From: Scolanthus callimorphus
Lineage: Eukaryota > Cnidaria > Anthozoa > Actiniaria > Edwardsiidae
DNA: 64,000 nucleotides
Direction of reading: 5' to 3'
Assembly: GCA_033964015.1 (NCBI GenBank)
Contig: CM066914.1
Location: 7,369,831 to 7,433,830 of the forward strand
Part shown: in pieces, positions 38,501 to 53,500 of the stretch
Layout of the letters: every line of letters begins with the position of its first letter
Position numbering within the stretch: the stretch's first letter is position 1
Program-made: the position numbers and the translations under genes
Notes under the pieces: model-generated
Seen by the model: the letters and a program-made list of their open reading frames with translations, nothing else
Told to the model about the DNA's origin: nothing
The model's database searches: none

Positions 38501-41500
38501 CTGAGTTACTGGCTTGCTTCCTACACCTGGGACTTCCTCAACTACTTGATCCCTTGCGTCCTGATTCTCATCATGTTTGCCGCCTTCCAAATAGAAGAGT
38601 ACGAGAGTGATCTTGGGACGATCTTCTTGCTGTTCGTAAGTCATCATCTCTAGCATTTTTATCGTTGTCTGGCAGACAACATTATTTTTGCTCTGGCGGG
38701 AAGCGCAAGAGCAATAAATTACCCTATAATACAGAAACGCGCAAGTCGGCGATTTTCTGCCTTTAGCAGATCGGTTTGCCGATGACCTCACAATTACACT
38801 AGTCTCACTACACAGGGAATTTCTGCAGAAACTCATCCATTGGAAAAACTGAATTTCCCAAGGTGCACGCATGGGTAGTGTTCGGAATTCACAAGGATAG
38901 CACAAGTCCCGCCACGAAAACAAAGCGCGCCACAGGACTCCCGAAACCCCGAATTTTTTTTTTCCGATGAACCGACCGGCCCCGCGCTGCTTTTGAATTT
39001 AGGTCAAATGACTGACTGATTTCATTTTGTTTTTCACAGCTCCTGTTTGGCCTCGTCATCCTTCCATTTGTCTACGTACTCTCCTTCATATTTAAATCCT
39101 ATTTGATCGCCTACGCCCTGACAGTGTTTCTGCTATCTATCCTAAGTATTGTAAGTTTTGGCTGTGTATGTGGTTTAATTTGGGTGTGGCTGCGAATGTG
39201 GTTGTGGCTACTGCTATTGGTGTTATTGTTATTGTTATTATTGTTACAGTTATTGTTATTATTGGTATTGTTATTGTTATTATTGATACTGTTATTGTTA
39301 TTATTGTTGCTGTTATTGTTGTTATTGTTATTACTGTAATTGTTATTATTGTTGCTTCTTTTGCTATTATTGCTACTGTTATTGTTATTGTTATTACTGT
39401 AATTGTTATTATTGTTGCTGGTTTTGCTATTATTGCAACTGTTATTGTTGTTATTGTTATTACTGTAATTGTTATTATTGTTGCTGTTTTTACTATTATT
39501 GCTACTGTTATTGTTGTTATTGTTATTACTGTAATTGTTATTATTGTTACTGTTATTGCTATTATTGCTACTGTTATTGTTATTATTGCTACTGTTGTTG
39601 TTATTGTTACTGTTATTGTTAAGATTGTTACTGTTATTGTTGTTATTGTTATTGTTATTATTGCTACTGTTATTGTTGTTATTGCTACTGTTATTGTTAA
39701 GATTGTTATTGTTATTGTTATTATTGATGCTGTTATTGTTATTATTGTTACTGTTATTGTTACTGTTTTTGTTATTGTTTTATTTTGTGCTCCCTAACTC
39801 TTTACCACCGATGTTTTTGTTCTCCATTGTAGGCCATGTTGATAACTGTATTCATCTGTCGCATCCCTTCTATCGATCTCCTTGAGGAAGCGGAAATCAT
39901 GCATTACATCTTCATGATGTTCCCAACATACACGTAAGAACAACACCGTGTCTTCGATACAACGCTGACGGTTTAGAATATTGCTGTTTACATTTTAACC
40001 TGCGAGTAGATCAGTATTTCTTTCTGTCGGTCTTTTATTATCTAACAAAGATGTTAGCAAGAGACTGCCAGAAAGAAAGCTCTACTCGCAGTGTATTTGC
40101 GTATCAGCGTAGTTTGAGGCGCGAGAAGACAGATGAAAGCATTCTTTCAGAAGAATTTAGCCTCGTGTCGATTTTCATTGTCCAGATCAGATAATCGGTA
40201 CGATCACTGACTGGGTTTTCCTGTTTTTTTTTTCGCTGTAGTATCTCCTATGCCTTGGTGGATATGAACTCAAACTATGGCTACCGCAAGATTTGTGAAG
40301 CTTCAGCAGAGTGAGTAGATGTTTTTTACCCAAATTCCCGCCGTTTTGGCGCGCGTGCGTCTGTCATGAGGGCACAGGAAGCCCGCAATGCAAATAGTAT
40401 GCAACGCTACGAATTATTATTTTTTTATGCAGGGCAAAGGAAGGTTGCCGGTTAGGCAAGGTGAACTACACCATGGACCCCCTGGATTGGGAGCCACCAG
40501 GTGTTGGACAACACGCAGTGTACATGTTAGTGGAAGCGATCGTACTTTTCATACTGACATTACTGATAGAGGTAATCATGTTTTTGTTTTTCCTGTCGGG
40601 AATGGGGGAGGTCATCAGATTTACAATGAGGCCGCGGCAGAGACCTAGGGAGGGGAGGGTGGCAGAAGAAAGCGGAAAAGATGTACTTCATTTCTCGTTC
40701 CTCGCCCTCTTCCTTCCCCTCTCTTCCCGTGCCTTGTTTACGATTCCGCGACTCTGTGGTCTCCGAGGATGTTTTTTATGTGTGTGTGTGTGTGCTCGAT
40801 AATCTAGCAGGGAAAACGACATTTGTTTATGGTCCGGCATTTTTTTGTCTTGCCAGGTTAATTTCTTCATCACTGCCAAAGTAAGGATGTCATCTGACTA
40901 TCAGTCCAAGAGACAAGGAAGCGAGGTAAGCTGACGGGTGGTGTTTTTAGCCCACAGGGAACCCAATCATCCTTCCCATAATGCACTGCTTCGCCGTTTT
41001 TTTCTGACGCATTGCATCAATGTAAACCAAGACAAAGCTATGCATTATGGGCAGGGTGACACGGCTCCTAAGCTGCCCTCCTTTCAACTGCGCATCCATA
41101 TATGGTGTTGGTACGAAAACCCTTTCGGTCGGTGCTCGCTTGAAACAGACTCGAAAGGTAGAGACAGAACAAAGCTGGCACGCGAGATACAGACTTGCGC
41201 AGACATGATCAGGCACAAATAATGCCAACCAGATTAGCACGCAAGGTACATACGGCGTGCACGACCAAAGTCAGACACATTTCCTGAGGGAAACTTGGGG
41301 GAAAAACATTCTAGAATTAGAATAATATTAAGCGTCGTTCATTTCTATGTATATTTTCTGTTAGCTAAAGATTTAACTCGTTACCTTTAGTAACTCCAAA
41401 ACAATAAGATTCCCACAGGAACGTACGGACCTACGGACGGACAGACGGGACCAATAACCAACCGACGGCCGGACGGCCTCACTCAATGATGTTTTACCTC

Positions 41501-44500
41501 GGTGTAAGATCCATTCCCAGAGGACCCCTTTGTGTCCAGTTCGTATTTCATCATGATTCGTTCTACTAAACAAAAGACGCTTTGTGACGTAACTCGTGAA
41601 CAATACACAGGTTCTTACACCTGGGTAGAGCCCAGACAGACGGACAAACAGACAGGGCAGATAACAGTAGGGCAGATAGACAGACAAATAAATCTTGTTT
41701 TTATCATACGCAGGACCAGGATGTGGCCGACGAGCGGAATCGCATCAACAACCTCGACATGAATGACGTCAAGAACGAGTCGGTAGTGGTGAAAGGTCTG
41801 ACCAAGGTACACATCCATCTGGGTTTAAAATCAGGCCTCTGTTACTTCTAGGGGGTAAAATTCGAAAACTCCGTTCTAGCAAATCAAGCAACAAAGGTTT
41901 TACCAATATCACACTTGTTGGTAGCCTGGATTTCAGACGTATCTTCTTTCGTAAAACAATTACGAGAGAAAATACATCTGAAATTCAAGCTAAGTTGTTG
42001 GTACCTTTAAGAGCGAGTTTCTGTAAATATCAACCAAGTCGGGAAGAGTCGAAAAAATAAAAATTTCCCAAACTTTCCTTAAACATAGTCTATGATGAGG
42101 TGTCGTCGGCGCTGAAAGAATTTTTTGATTTAATTTAAATGTCGTTGAGAAAACCCGGATTTTTCATTTTTTGCCCAAAAAGGGGTGAAAACCTGGTAAT
42201 TTTTGCCCCAATTTAACGTCTCCCTGCAGAAAAATCGCAAGTATTTATCAAAATACCACGTTATTTTCTGAAAAGTACATCATACGTGCGTTCGTTTTAA
42301 CTTCTTTGCACAAACATCTGTTACACATACAATATTTTCTGTATTTTTAAATATTTTTAAAAAGTGCACGTTTTCGAAATGTAGAAAAATAACCATATTT
42401 GCGACCGAATATCACCAATGTTGGGACGAGTTCGAACATAAGAAAAGTACCATAGAAAAGGGCATTCATTCTCCTTTCAGGAAATATAAAAACATTTTTG
42501 TGCAATTAAAATGGCGAGCTTCTGCAAACCCTTAAAGATGACGGCCTAATCGCCTAAAATAAGATAGATTTTCCCGGTATATATAGAATATTTTGTCTAT
42601 ACCACGCAATACCTTGTACATTTTTCACGAAAATAACTAAAGTAGCTACTAAATACATTGAATTATAGCAAAACATATTTCATTGTCACGTTTGACTAAT
42701 TTTACAGCATTTTAGTGATGTTTGTACAAGGGAGGGGAGATGGGGGGCCACCCCCTCTCAGGTTTACTTGCTAGTGATTTTTTCGAGAGCGTTTAGAATT
42801 AGGACATCAAATTTTCAGTAGCTGTGGTGTTTCCACTGCACAACGTTTGTTGGGAAGGTGCCATTTTGTTACCATGGTAACGAGGTATAACATCAAAAAG
42901 TGTTCAGCAATTTCTTTGTCCGCGCAGGCTTTCGATGAAGATGTCCAATACTATTATCAGGTTCAATACTTACTTCCTAGCAATAGGTTACGGAGGTTTT
43001 GCAGACAAGATACCTTGACGGGATAGAGAACCCTTAATTTGCATAAAAGTCGACATTTTTGTGAATATATTTGCCACCCTTTGTGCTGAGTCTGTGGAAA
43101 GTTGGTCAAGTAGGTAAGGTAAGGAACTCTAAGTTGTCCACTAAAAAGGTTTCGATTTGGTTGCAGCGTAATGAAATCAAGGTAGAAAAAAACTCAATAT
43201 TCAGATTTGCTGATTCAGCACTTATTGGCAAAAAAATAAACTATTAATCCTGTTTTTCTGTATTTTTTTAATTACTTTTACTGGAAATGGACTAAACATT
43301 AATATAATACTTAGCAGCAATTTGAAAAAATATAGTAAAAATGAACTTCAATGAAATGCTTTTGTTTGGCTTAACGATTTATAGATACGTGTTTAAATTA
43401 TATATTTTAGCATGCGGGTTTCTCCATCTCTGTTTGTTAATCATTCTTTGTTCGTTGAAAACAATGTCGTTTGAATTGATGCAAACGAAAATATATCAAA
43501 CTATTTTGACAAATAAAACAGTCCATACATTATTAGGCGCTATGAAATGCCTATGTGTATCTCCACTTTATTATCCATGGTAAAAATATCACCTTCATTA
43601 CTTTATCACCTTAAAAAATTTCCTTCAATTTTCAAAGAAGAAAAAAACACATTTTCTTCAAACTTGAAATTTAATTTTAGCGGAGCTCCAGCAGAGCCCC
43701 ATTACATGCAGAAAAAGAAGAAAGAAAACAAAAGTGTATATGCATCGACCTCAAGAGCCTCTCGGTCATTCTTACTCGGGACGCAGACGAAATCGGATGT
43801 ATCCGGTTTTCCATATATGGTGACCGTCTTTGTTCGTTAGGCAAATTTCAAAATAGCGGGCGGGAATATCGGCCAATCAGAATTGGCTACGATTGTCTGC
43901 CGTCAGTGCCTACGACAAACAACAACAACAGAGTAGGCTCTGGGAACGAGATTGGCATCGACCTGTTTTGTCATGGACTTCCGGTTTGTGCGTTCGTCCG
44001 GGATCACACAGGCAACCCACCATTTTTTTTTCATATCAAGATAGTTCCCTTGAAAATGTGTCGACTTTCTTCAATTCCTTATAAGGAAATATGTCCATAC
44101 CATATTTGGAATCCCAGTAAGTTTTTCACTATTTTTATTGACCCAGAAAGCTTAAAACTCAGCCAGAACTCGAATACACTCGAAGAAAGATGCTATGTGC
44201 ATTTTCTGCCGTTTTTATCGCGGTCAAGAACCTGGTAACAAGGTAGACAAGACACCACAGGAAGCCCGTTCGATTGCTAGAAAGTCGACACTGTTATCTT
44301 GATATGTAGCGGAGCTAAAAAAAAGTTATGTATATCATGGGAAGGGATAAAGGGGGTGGGAAGGGGGGTGCAACAGCATGGTCACGGGGTATGACGTAAT
44401 CGATGACGCCATCAAACGAGAAAGTGTATATGTATTGGGAAGGGATGAACCTCATACAACAGAACTTGGGTGAAATTATCTAAGTTTTAAGGGGGGTGGA

Positions 44501-47500
44501 ATTGCGTTGTCACGTGTTATGACATCATAGATGACGTCATCAAACGAGAAACGGTTTATATCTTAGGGAGGGATGAGCCTCAGACAACCAAACTTTGGTG
44601 AAAATGTCTAAGTGGCAATGGGGGTGCAACTGCGTGGTCAAGTGGTATGACGTCATCCAAACAAGAAAAGGTTTATATCTTGGGAAGGGATGAACCAAAT
44701 TGTTTCCACTTTGATAATATACATAGAGGATATCACATGGCCGCGCGGAGATACGAATTTTATCTTCACAAATAGAGTCAAACATGTTTTCTTCAAAGTC
44801 GAAAATGCAAATTTAATATCTGTTTGGCGCATAATCCGCTGACACAGTTAATGCCAGGGGCGTGTCTGCCTTTAAGCCAAGTGAGTACGGCTTACACTTT
44901 CTTTTACAAATTGAAAATATCCGTGTATTTATTTATTTTTCTAAGCTAAATTAATTGAAGCTATATTTACTAGATATATTGTTGTTTGGTTTGCGGTAGT
45001 CATTGCCAACCAGTGAAACGTTTATTAGCCAAAAGTGCTGAATCAGCAAAATAGAACCGTTGTTTCCCTGTATTTTTATCATGTTGCAACAAATAGTTTG
45101 ATATATTTTTCGTTTGCATCAATTCAAACGACATTGTTTTCAACGAACAAAGAATGATTAACAAACAGAGATGGAGAAACCCGCATGCTAAAATATATAA
45201 TTTAAACACGTATCTATAAATCGTTAAGCCAAACAAAAGCATTTCATTGAAGTTCATTTTTACTATATTTTTTTCAAATTGCTGCTAAGTATTATATTAA
45301 TGTTTAGTCCATTTCCAGTAAAAGTAATTAAAAAATACAGAAAAACAGGATTAATAGTTTATTTTTTAGCCAATAAGTGCTGAATCAGCAAAACTGAATA
45401 TTGAGTTTTTTTTCTACCTTGATTTTCATTACGCTGCAACCAAATCGAAACCCTTTTAGTAGACTTCTTAGAATGCCTTACATATTTGACCAGCTTTCCA
45501 CAAAATCAGCACAAAGGCTGGCAAATATATGCACAAAAAGGCAAATTTTATGCAAATAAGGGTTCTCATTCCCGTCAAGATTTTTTAAGGATGGCATGAT
45601 CGAAATTGATTTGAAACCTCCGTAACTTATTGCTATAGGTAGTAAGTCTTAAACCCTAAAATTTTGATTGAAAGCCAAAGGAGAAAGAAGTTGCCGAACA
45701 TAGCTCTAACCTGAACATATGATGACGCTCTAACTCGTTACCATGGTAACGAAATAACAATTTCCCAATAAATATTGTGCGATGGAAACATCAACAGCTA
45801 CTGAAAATTTGGTGTCCTAATTCTAAAGCCTGTCGAAAATATCGCAAGTAAACCTCAGGGGGTGGCCCTCCCCTCTCTCTCCCTTGTACAAACATCACTA
45901 AAATGCTATAAAATTAGCAAAATGTGACAATAAAATATGTTTTGCTATAATTCAATGTATTTAATAGCTACTTTAGTTATTTTTGTCAAACATTTACAAC
46001 GTATTGCGTGGTAAAAATAAAATATTCTGCATATACATAGAAATCCCATGTTAATTTAGGTGGTTAGAGCGTCGCCTTCAAGGATTTGCAGAAACTCGCC
46101 ATTTTAATTGCACAAAAATATTTTTGTATTTTCTGGAAGGGGAATGAATGCCCTTTTCTGTGATATCTTTCTTATGTTCAAACACGTCCCAACATGGGCG
46201 ATATTCGGTCGCAAATATGGTTAATTTTTTACATTTCGAAAACGTGCACTTTTCCAAAAATATTTAAAAATACAGAAAATATTGTATGTGTAGCGGATGT
46301 TTGTGCAAAGAAGTTAAAACGAACGCACATATGATGTACTTTTCAGAAAATAACTTGGTATTTTGATAAATACTTGCGATTGTTCTGTAGGGAGACGTTA
46401 AATTGGGGCAAAAATTACCAGGTTTTCACCCCTTTTTGGGCAAAAAATGAAAAATCCGGGTTTTGTCACCGACATTTAAATTAAATCAAAAAATTCTTTC
46501 AGCGCCGAAGACACCTCATCATAGACTATGTTTAAGGAAAGTTTGGGAAATTTTTATTTTTTCGACTCTTCCCGACTTGGTTGATATTTACAGAAACTTG
46601 CTCTTAAGGGGTCAAAATCAACTAAGCCACGCCACTTTTGGTACCTTTTAGGGGTAAAATCGAAAGTTCTCGACGAGCACCCCCGCCCAAAAAATAAGGG
46701 AGTCCCTCCTCTCCCGGATTTGCCCCACGAAACAAACAAGCAAACTATACTAGGAAGCAGTTAACAATCAAATGTTTATTGGACATAATACATTACATGA
46801 GATAGGGTTTTTGTGGAAGAAACACTGGAGCTAAGCATCTTTCAAGAACCAACTACATGCATAGTTGAAACATTCAGTGAAGGTACAAACACAGAATTAA
46901 AAATCAGTTTCTAGACTTGCCATTGTTTTAGATGTTTGGTGTGTGTGAACCTGACTTTAAAAAGTGGGATTTTTTTCCCTCTTTTGTAAAATAACTATCG
47001 CTCCGCTCTAAATTGGTTAGCTGCTTTGCCACGGTCAGCTTATTATCAGCGTTTCTAAAAATATTAGGCATTTTTCCCATAATCAAAGTTTCAGCATATA
47101 TTTTTGGTGCCAAATCGTTTAACTTATTATCATCACCACGGCAGCCGAAGCCGAGTCTCACGCCTGGCACGCCAATCCTGCCTGTCAGCCATGCAGGTTA
47201 CCAGTTCAGTGACGGAAGCCGCTCCCACATCTCCCTTCGGGGTGTCAATGAAGGTGGAGGGCGGCCGACCCCGGCTTATAGATTATTGCAAATTTATTGT
47301 GTTGCTTATCTGATTCATATGTTCATATCAACGAGTTAGTAGTATTTCTTTGACCCCTTTACGAGAAGACTTATGTTTGCGCTATTTTGTTTCCCAGGTA
47401 TACCGCGGGTCAGACCGGACCGCTGTGGATCACTTGTGTGTTGGAATACCCCGGGGAGAATGCTTTGGTCTTCTCGGCGTGAATGGTTAGTGATAATGAT

Positions 47501-50500
47501 TAGTCATTGCTATCTGCAGATTTCCGCAACCCATATCTAAAGTGTTTTGTTTACAAAATACATCACGTTTACTTGGGTATTTTATCTATTTTATCGACTT
47601 TATTTACAGGCGCGGGAAAAACGACGACATTCAGCATGTTAACAGGTGACGAGGCGATTACTGAAGGCACTGCTTATCTGGACGGGTACGATATCCAGAC
47701 GCATCTCAGACAGGCAAGTACACGTTTGTGATAGTAGCAGGCAGGAGGGTGTGCCGATGAGTGGGAGGGGTGTGGCAGTGAGTGGGAGGGATGTGCCGAT
47801 GAGTGGGAGGGGTGTACCGGTGAGTGGGAGGGGTGTGCCGATGACTGGGAGGGTGTGGCAGTGAGTGGGAGGGGTGTGCCGATGAGTGGGAGGGTGTGCC
47901 GATGAGTTGGAGGAGTATACCGATGAGTGGGACGGGTGTGGTAATGAGAAGGAGGGGACAATCCGTTTTCCTCCGGATGCTGGCAACATTTTAAGTAGTA
48001 AAGTGGCCCCTACCTACTCATAGTTTGTAATTATATGAACTTTATTTACGATTATTCTTTTTCTTAGGTTCAACAGCGCATTGGTTATTGCCCTCAGGTA
48101 TGCATGCACGTTTACTACTGACGCCATAAAATGTGACCCTTATCGGTCGCGCATGTACTACTCTTTTGAAGGATGGTACTTTTTATTTGTATAACTTGTG
48201 ACAGTATAAATTAGAGACATGATACTACTGATGCTTCTGCATCTTCTTCTTCCTCAACTTCAACGGTTTAACGATGTAAGAAGATAACAATTAGACCACA
48301 TCAAGGCAGCATTTTATTCAAAGACGGAAACTTCTTGATGAGTATCTTTTGGGGTAGAAAATTATTTGAACCACGCCCTTTTGGTATCCCCCCCCCCCCC
48401 CCCCCTCGCTGTTGGCAATTATCATTAAAGGTAAACAATCTACCATAAATTGCTGTTGTAGTTTGACGCGTTTCTGGAGCGTTTGACCGGCCGCGAGATG
48501 CTGACCATGTTTGCTCGCCTTCGTGGAGTCCAACCAAACAAGATAGACGAGGTCGTCTCCAAGACTATTGATCATCTAAGCCTTGGCAAGTGGGCGGACA
48601 AACTCTGCGGCAATTACAGGTAATGCCAGGCAACACCATGCGTAGCACGCTTTTCCATCCTGTTCATGGGCCTGTTTCTCGAGCACCTGAGACTTTTCAG
48701 GCCCCAAAAGCTTTCACTAAACGCTAGACGTATTCCGAGAATTTTTTGGGCGCCTGAAAATCTCGGTAAGAATGTAATAGAAAGATATCAAGAAAAGCCG
48801 ATCTCCGGAGATTTTTCGAGTGATTTAACGTGATCGATGTAAACATTATTATATATCAAAACGCTTTGATATCTAATTTTTTATGTTTTTGAGATAAATG
48901 AATACGAAGTTAAATGAACAGGGTAGAACTGAAAACATATACCGTTTCCGGGAAACGTTGTCACTGGGAAAAGCAACAAAGCTTGGTGCGCTAGGGAGTA
49001 TGGGTAAAGATATATTTGAATTTATGTACAATATTAGGAACAAACATGCTTAGAAATGTGCTGAAATTTAATAATATTACCTGTGGTTGCGATAACTGTG
49101 TGAATTCAGATCAAACAGTAGCCGTTTAGATTCCCCCATTATCCTTTGCGCTTCAAGCTTATAGGCTTTTTGGGTGACAACGTTTCCCGGAAACGGTATA
49201 TACTTGGGAGTCAATAAATTGAAATTGCAAGGCAAACTTTTCGGGCCCGAGAATTCTCGGGTGTTTCAGCCCCAAAAGGGTGGAAAAAGAAATTTGTCCT
49301 CGTTCACAGTTTTCACTCGAAGGAATTTATACGTTTAATATTTGACGTAGATTGTCGCGGCAAAAAATAATGCTCCTGAATGTACTTTGGCTGGCGAAAC
49401 CAATGCTTTATATCTTATTTTGTAGTGGCGGAAACAAGCGAAAGCTTAGCACAGCAATAGCTCTTGTTGGCAACCCACCCATTGTATTCTTGGTAAGTGA
49501 GCTGTTAGTGGCCTCTCATTGGGGGCTTGAGTTTGCGTGCATATTTGTATTCGCCTTTGTCACGGCGCTGCTATTTTGTTTCTGGATTCCCGGCAAAGCA
49601 GAACAAAACAATGAGCCAATCAATTTTTTGGTTCTTAACAAATAAGGAGTACTTTTTGGTAGCTTTGTCAACTTTTGTACCATAAATCCCAGTATCAGGT
49701 TTCGCATTCTAACATGAGCAGAAACCGCACACAGTTTGGCCTCGTTTTCATGCTGAATAAATCGGCTGGAAAATTCAAGATTGCGCTTGTATGTGACAAA
49801 GGCGTTCATGGCTATAATACAAGATATTCTACGAATCAAAACCTTTATAAGTCCAAAGTTCCAACAAATATCGGTAAACAATCACTCTCTTTCACTGCAA
49901 TTGATATTTGGAAAGATCTCCCATCACATTTCAAGGACCTTAGTATCTTTCTATTTCGCAAAGAAATAAAACATTTAAAGATAATATCTACTGTTCCAAC
50001 AACAAGAAATATTGTAATATCATAATGCACCAGTCAATTGACAGCCCCGCACCCCCCCATTCGCGCATTAGCGGGGCATTCACTTTTTGGCAAATGAAAG
50101 GCAGTGAGCGCCTCGGTTTGCGGGGACAATCTGAGAGGTGAATGCACCGTCCCCAGGGTAATAATTAAGAGTGAATGCGCTCCTTGCCCAATGAATTTTG
50201 AAGATAACACAAAGGATTTTTACTCACTGAAAAGAGTCATGTCAATGGTGCCCAGTTTTCAATGCAGCCGCAGAGCGTAATAAAACCGATCGCAAAGCGT
50301 AATAAAACCATATTTTTCTACTTGCATGTACTTCCGCTAGTGTAGATTAAAATCTAATACGTGTAATTCAAGTAACAAAAATCTGTATTTGTCGTGTCTT
50401 TTGCGAAGTAAAGGGGTGTTCATATGGATGTGAAGCAGCCCGGAAAGCGGGCTGGTTTCTGTTGTGTGTTGTGTCCCGGGGAAGAGAGTGACTCCCCGCT

Positions 50501-53500
50501 CGATGTACTGTGTGGAAGCCGTGAAAGAAAGTGCATCTTCCGACCAACGGGGCAGTAATGTAGTGTGAATTCTGTACGAAAGCCCCGCTAGTACCCCGCT
50601 AATGCGCGAATGGGGGGTGCGGGGCTGTCAATTGACTGGTGCATAATTTATTCCTCTTTTCATAAATAATATTTCTATGTTAGTTCTTCCAATTAATCTT
50701 TTTCTTGATATTTCTATGACTTGCCTGCTTTTTATATAAATTCCTACTTTGACTTTTCGGGAAGTTAACAAGAAAACCAAAGCACTCGTCAGTAAATATC
50801 GCCCGGGTCGCGAATTTGGAGAATTTGAAAATCCCCCAAAATTTGGTAAAATGTTGAACTAGTTGACCACTTAAACTACGGTGCAAGTTTTATCTGATAA
50901 ATATATTGCTTGAACGAGCACTTAATCGGATCACCCGGTTGACCCCCGTTTCGAGCTCCAATTTCACGTCTTTTCAGAGCACCTGAACTCACACTAAAAA
51001 TCGCCAAATACGCATTCAATAAAACCTACAATGGATGGAAACAGAAAGAATGAACATTCCTTGGTAATCTGAGTGCAGTTTCAAACATTTTGAGTGAAAA
51101 TAGAATATTTTGTGGAATTTTAATTATTTTTGGGTTTCGAGACCGCTATTTCGAAGGTCAAATTAGTTGGCTTATATCTCCCATGTTACGCGAAAATTCA
51201 CTGATTCTACACATAACTTTATCAAAACAGGTCTTCTACTTTATATCTATCAAATAAAATCCCGGGGATTTTGCGATTTTCAATTGCTGTGAACGCTATT
51301 TGCATTAGCTGTTTGCGGCAATTATTCGTGACAATTTACATTCGCACTACCGACCCGAGCGGGACAAGAATGCTAAAATTTGCAATCAAAATGACAAATA
51401 AATACATCAAAACACATTTATTAAAGCTTCGGCTCACTTACAGTGCCGTAGCGTCCTTTGATTTCGGCGTTGGGAGAAAAATGCTCCAGGATTCCGTGGC
51501 GGCGATGTACATTTTTGCAGCAACAACAACAAACTGGACTCGAAGATTACATAAATTCGGCTGGAAATCTTATTTGTCCTCCTGATATTTGACCCATTAC
51601 AAATTAAAGCAGGAGTGCTAATGAAATGTCTTGTGAATATAATGTTTTCAAACCGATCGAGCCCCAAAACAGCAACGGACACTGCGAGTACAACACGAGG
51701 GTGAAAAGGGCAGGTTGCGTGACAACGACAGACATGCAGACTCCCGGGGGGAGGTGGGGGGATTTCAAAACATTTTGTACGGACTTGCACCATTTCATTT
51801 ATTTATTTTAAATATTAAAAATAAGAGAAAAGGTAACTCTTTCTTATAATGTGTTAAATACCTGTGTCAAAAAATCTACTAACTTAGCGCGCTATTGAAA
51901 CCCTTATCGGCACACAAAAAATCCAACCACTTAGACAATCTAGTGTTTTGCTATCCTATTTGAAATTCACAAATTCGCTACGCTTTTACATAGTGCATTC
52001 GCAAATCGCTACCCTTTTATATAATTTCAGCTTCAAAACAGTACCCTCTTCATACGGAGCATCCACGTTCAGTAAATCACCCCCACTCCCCAGACTACCT
52101 GTTGCGTCCTAAGGGGGTTCATGAAAATCTACAGCATAAACATACCTAAGGGAAAAACGTATAGTATACTATCGAGTTGATTTTTGAACGTCACGGGCAT
52201 TTTGGATCATTTTGATGACGTCATTGATGACGTAGGGGCACGTGACTTTGGTGTAGGGCTCCTCTTATGGTCTTTGAAACTTTGTCCAAGTTTGGCTTCG
52301 ATAGAAGCTTCCCTTCGGGAGATATGATTTTTTCTTTATTGTTCTGGTATTAAACCTATAGCGTACGCCGTCCGTCCGTCCGTCCGTCCGTCCGTCGTCC
52401 GTCCGTCCGTCCGTGTACACATGGGAACCCTGTGGTGTGCTAAGAAAAAATTATATCTCCTCAAGGGAACATGCTAAGACAACCATACTTGGGATATTTT
52501 GTCTATGTCACAAGGGGGGTGCTGTAACACGGACACGTGATGTGACGTCATCGATGACGTCATCTATGCTTGAAAAATCAATATCTCGTGAAGGGAAGAC
52601 TCTAAAACGACCAAACTTGGGTAGTGTAGTCTAGGCCACAAGATGACCGAAATGATGTGGTCACGTGATATGACGTCATCGATGACGTCATCTATGCTTG
52701 AAAAATCAATATCTCGTGAAGGGAAGACTCTAAGACAACAAAACTTGGGTAGTGTAGTCTAGGCCACCAGATGAGCGAAATGAGATGGTCACGTGTTATG
52801 ACGTCATCGATGACGTCATCTACGCTTGAAAAATGAATATCTCATGAAAGGAAGACTCTAAACCAACCAAATTTGGGTAATGTAATCCAGGTCGCCAGAT
52901 GAGCGAAATGAAGTGGTCACGTGATGTGACGTCATCGATGACGTCATCTATGCTTGAAAAATCAATATCTCGTGAAGGGACGACTCTAAAACAACCAAAC
53001 TTTGGTAGTGTAGTCTAGGTCACTAGATGAGCGAAATGATGTGGTCACGTGATGTGACGTCGTCGATGACGTCATCTATGCTTGAAAAATCAATATCTCG
53101 TGAAGGGAAGACTCTAAAACAACCAAACTTTGGTAGTGTAGTCTTGGTCACTAGATGAGCGAAATGAAGTGGTCACGTGATGTGACGTCATCGATGACGT
53201 CATCTATGCTGGAAAAATCAATATCTCGTGAAGGGAAGACTCTAAAACAACCAAACTTTGGTAGTGTAGTCTAGGTCACTAGATGAGCGAAATGATGTGG
53301 TCACGTGATGTGACGTCATCGATGACGTCATCTATGCTTGAAAAATCAATATCTCGTGAAGGGAAGACTCTAAAACAACCAAACTTTGGTAGTGTAGTCT
53401 AGGTCACTAGATGAGCGAAATGAAGTGGTCACGTGATGTGACGTCATCGATGACGTCATCTATGCTTGAAAAATCAATATCTCGTGAAGGGAAGACTCTA

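Noticed and set aside
39103..39885. Poly-Leu and poly-Ile/Val open frames
   Set aside because: Translation of a (TTATTG)n-like microsatellite in intron 30. The only real coding parts are exons 30 and 31 at its sides.
42020..42060. Alternative exon in the left arm of the inverted repeat
   Set aside because: No frame matches the ABCA family between exon 35 and exon 36, which already join cleanly in phase 0.
43341..45257. Two copies of a hydrophobic 50-codon frame ([20 protein letters not shown]) on opposite strands
   Set aside because: They are mirror positions in the two arms of the large inverted repeat, with AT-rich codons and different continuations. No sign of coding selection.
42007..46595. 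Polinton/Maverick or virus-like element, because of long inverted termini
   Set aside because: The spacer is only 1.6 kb and has no polymerase, integrase, protease or capsid frame.
49352..49645. Alternative longer form of exon 40 through the intron
   Set aside because: The continuation past the GTAAGT donor loses Walker B (needs D-E-P from 57304) and has no family similarity.
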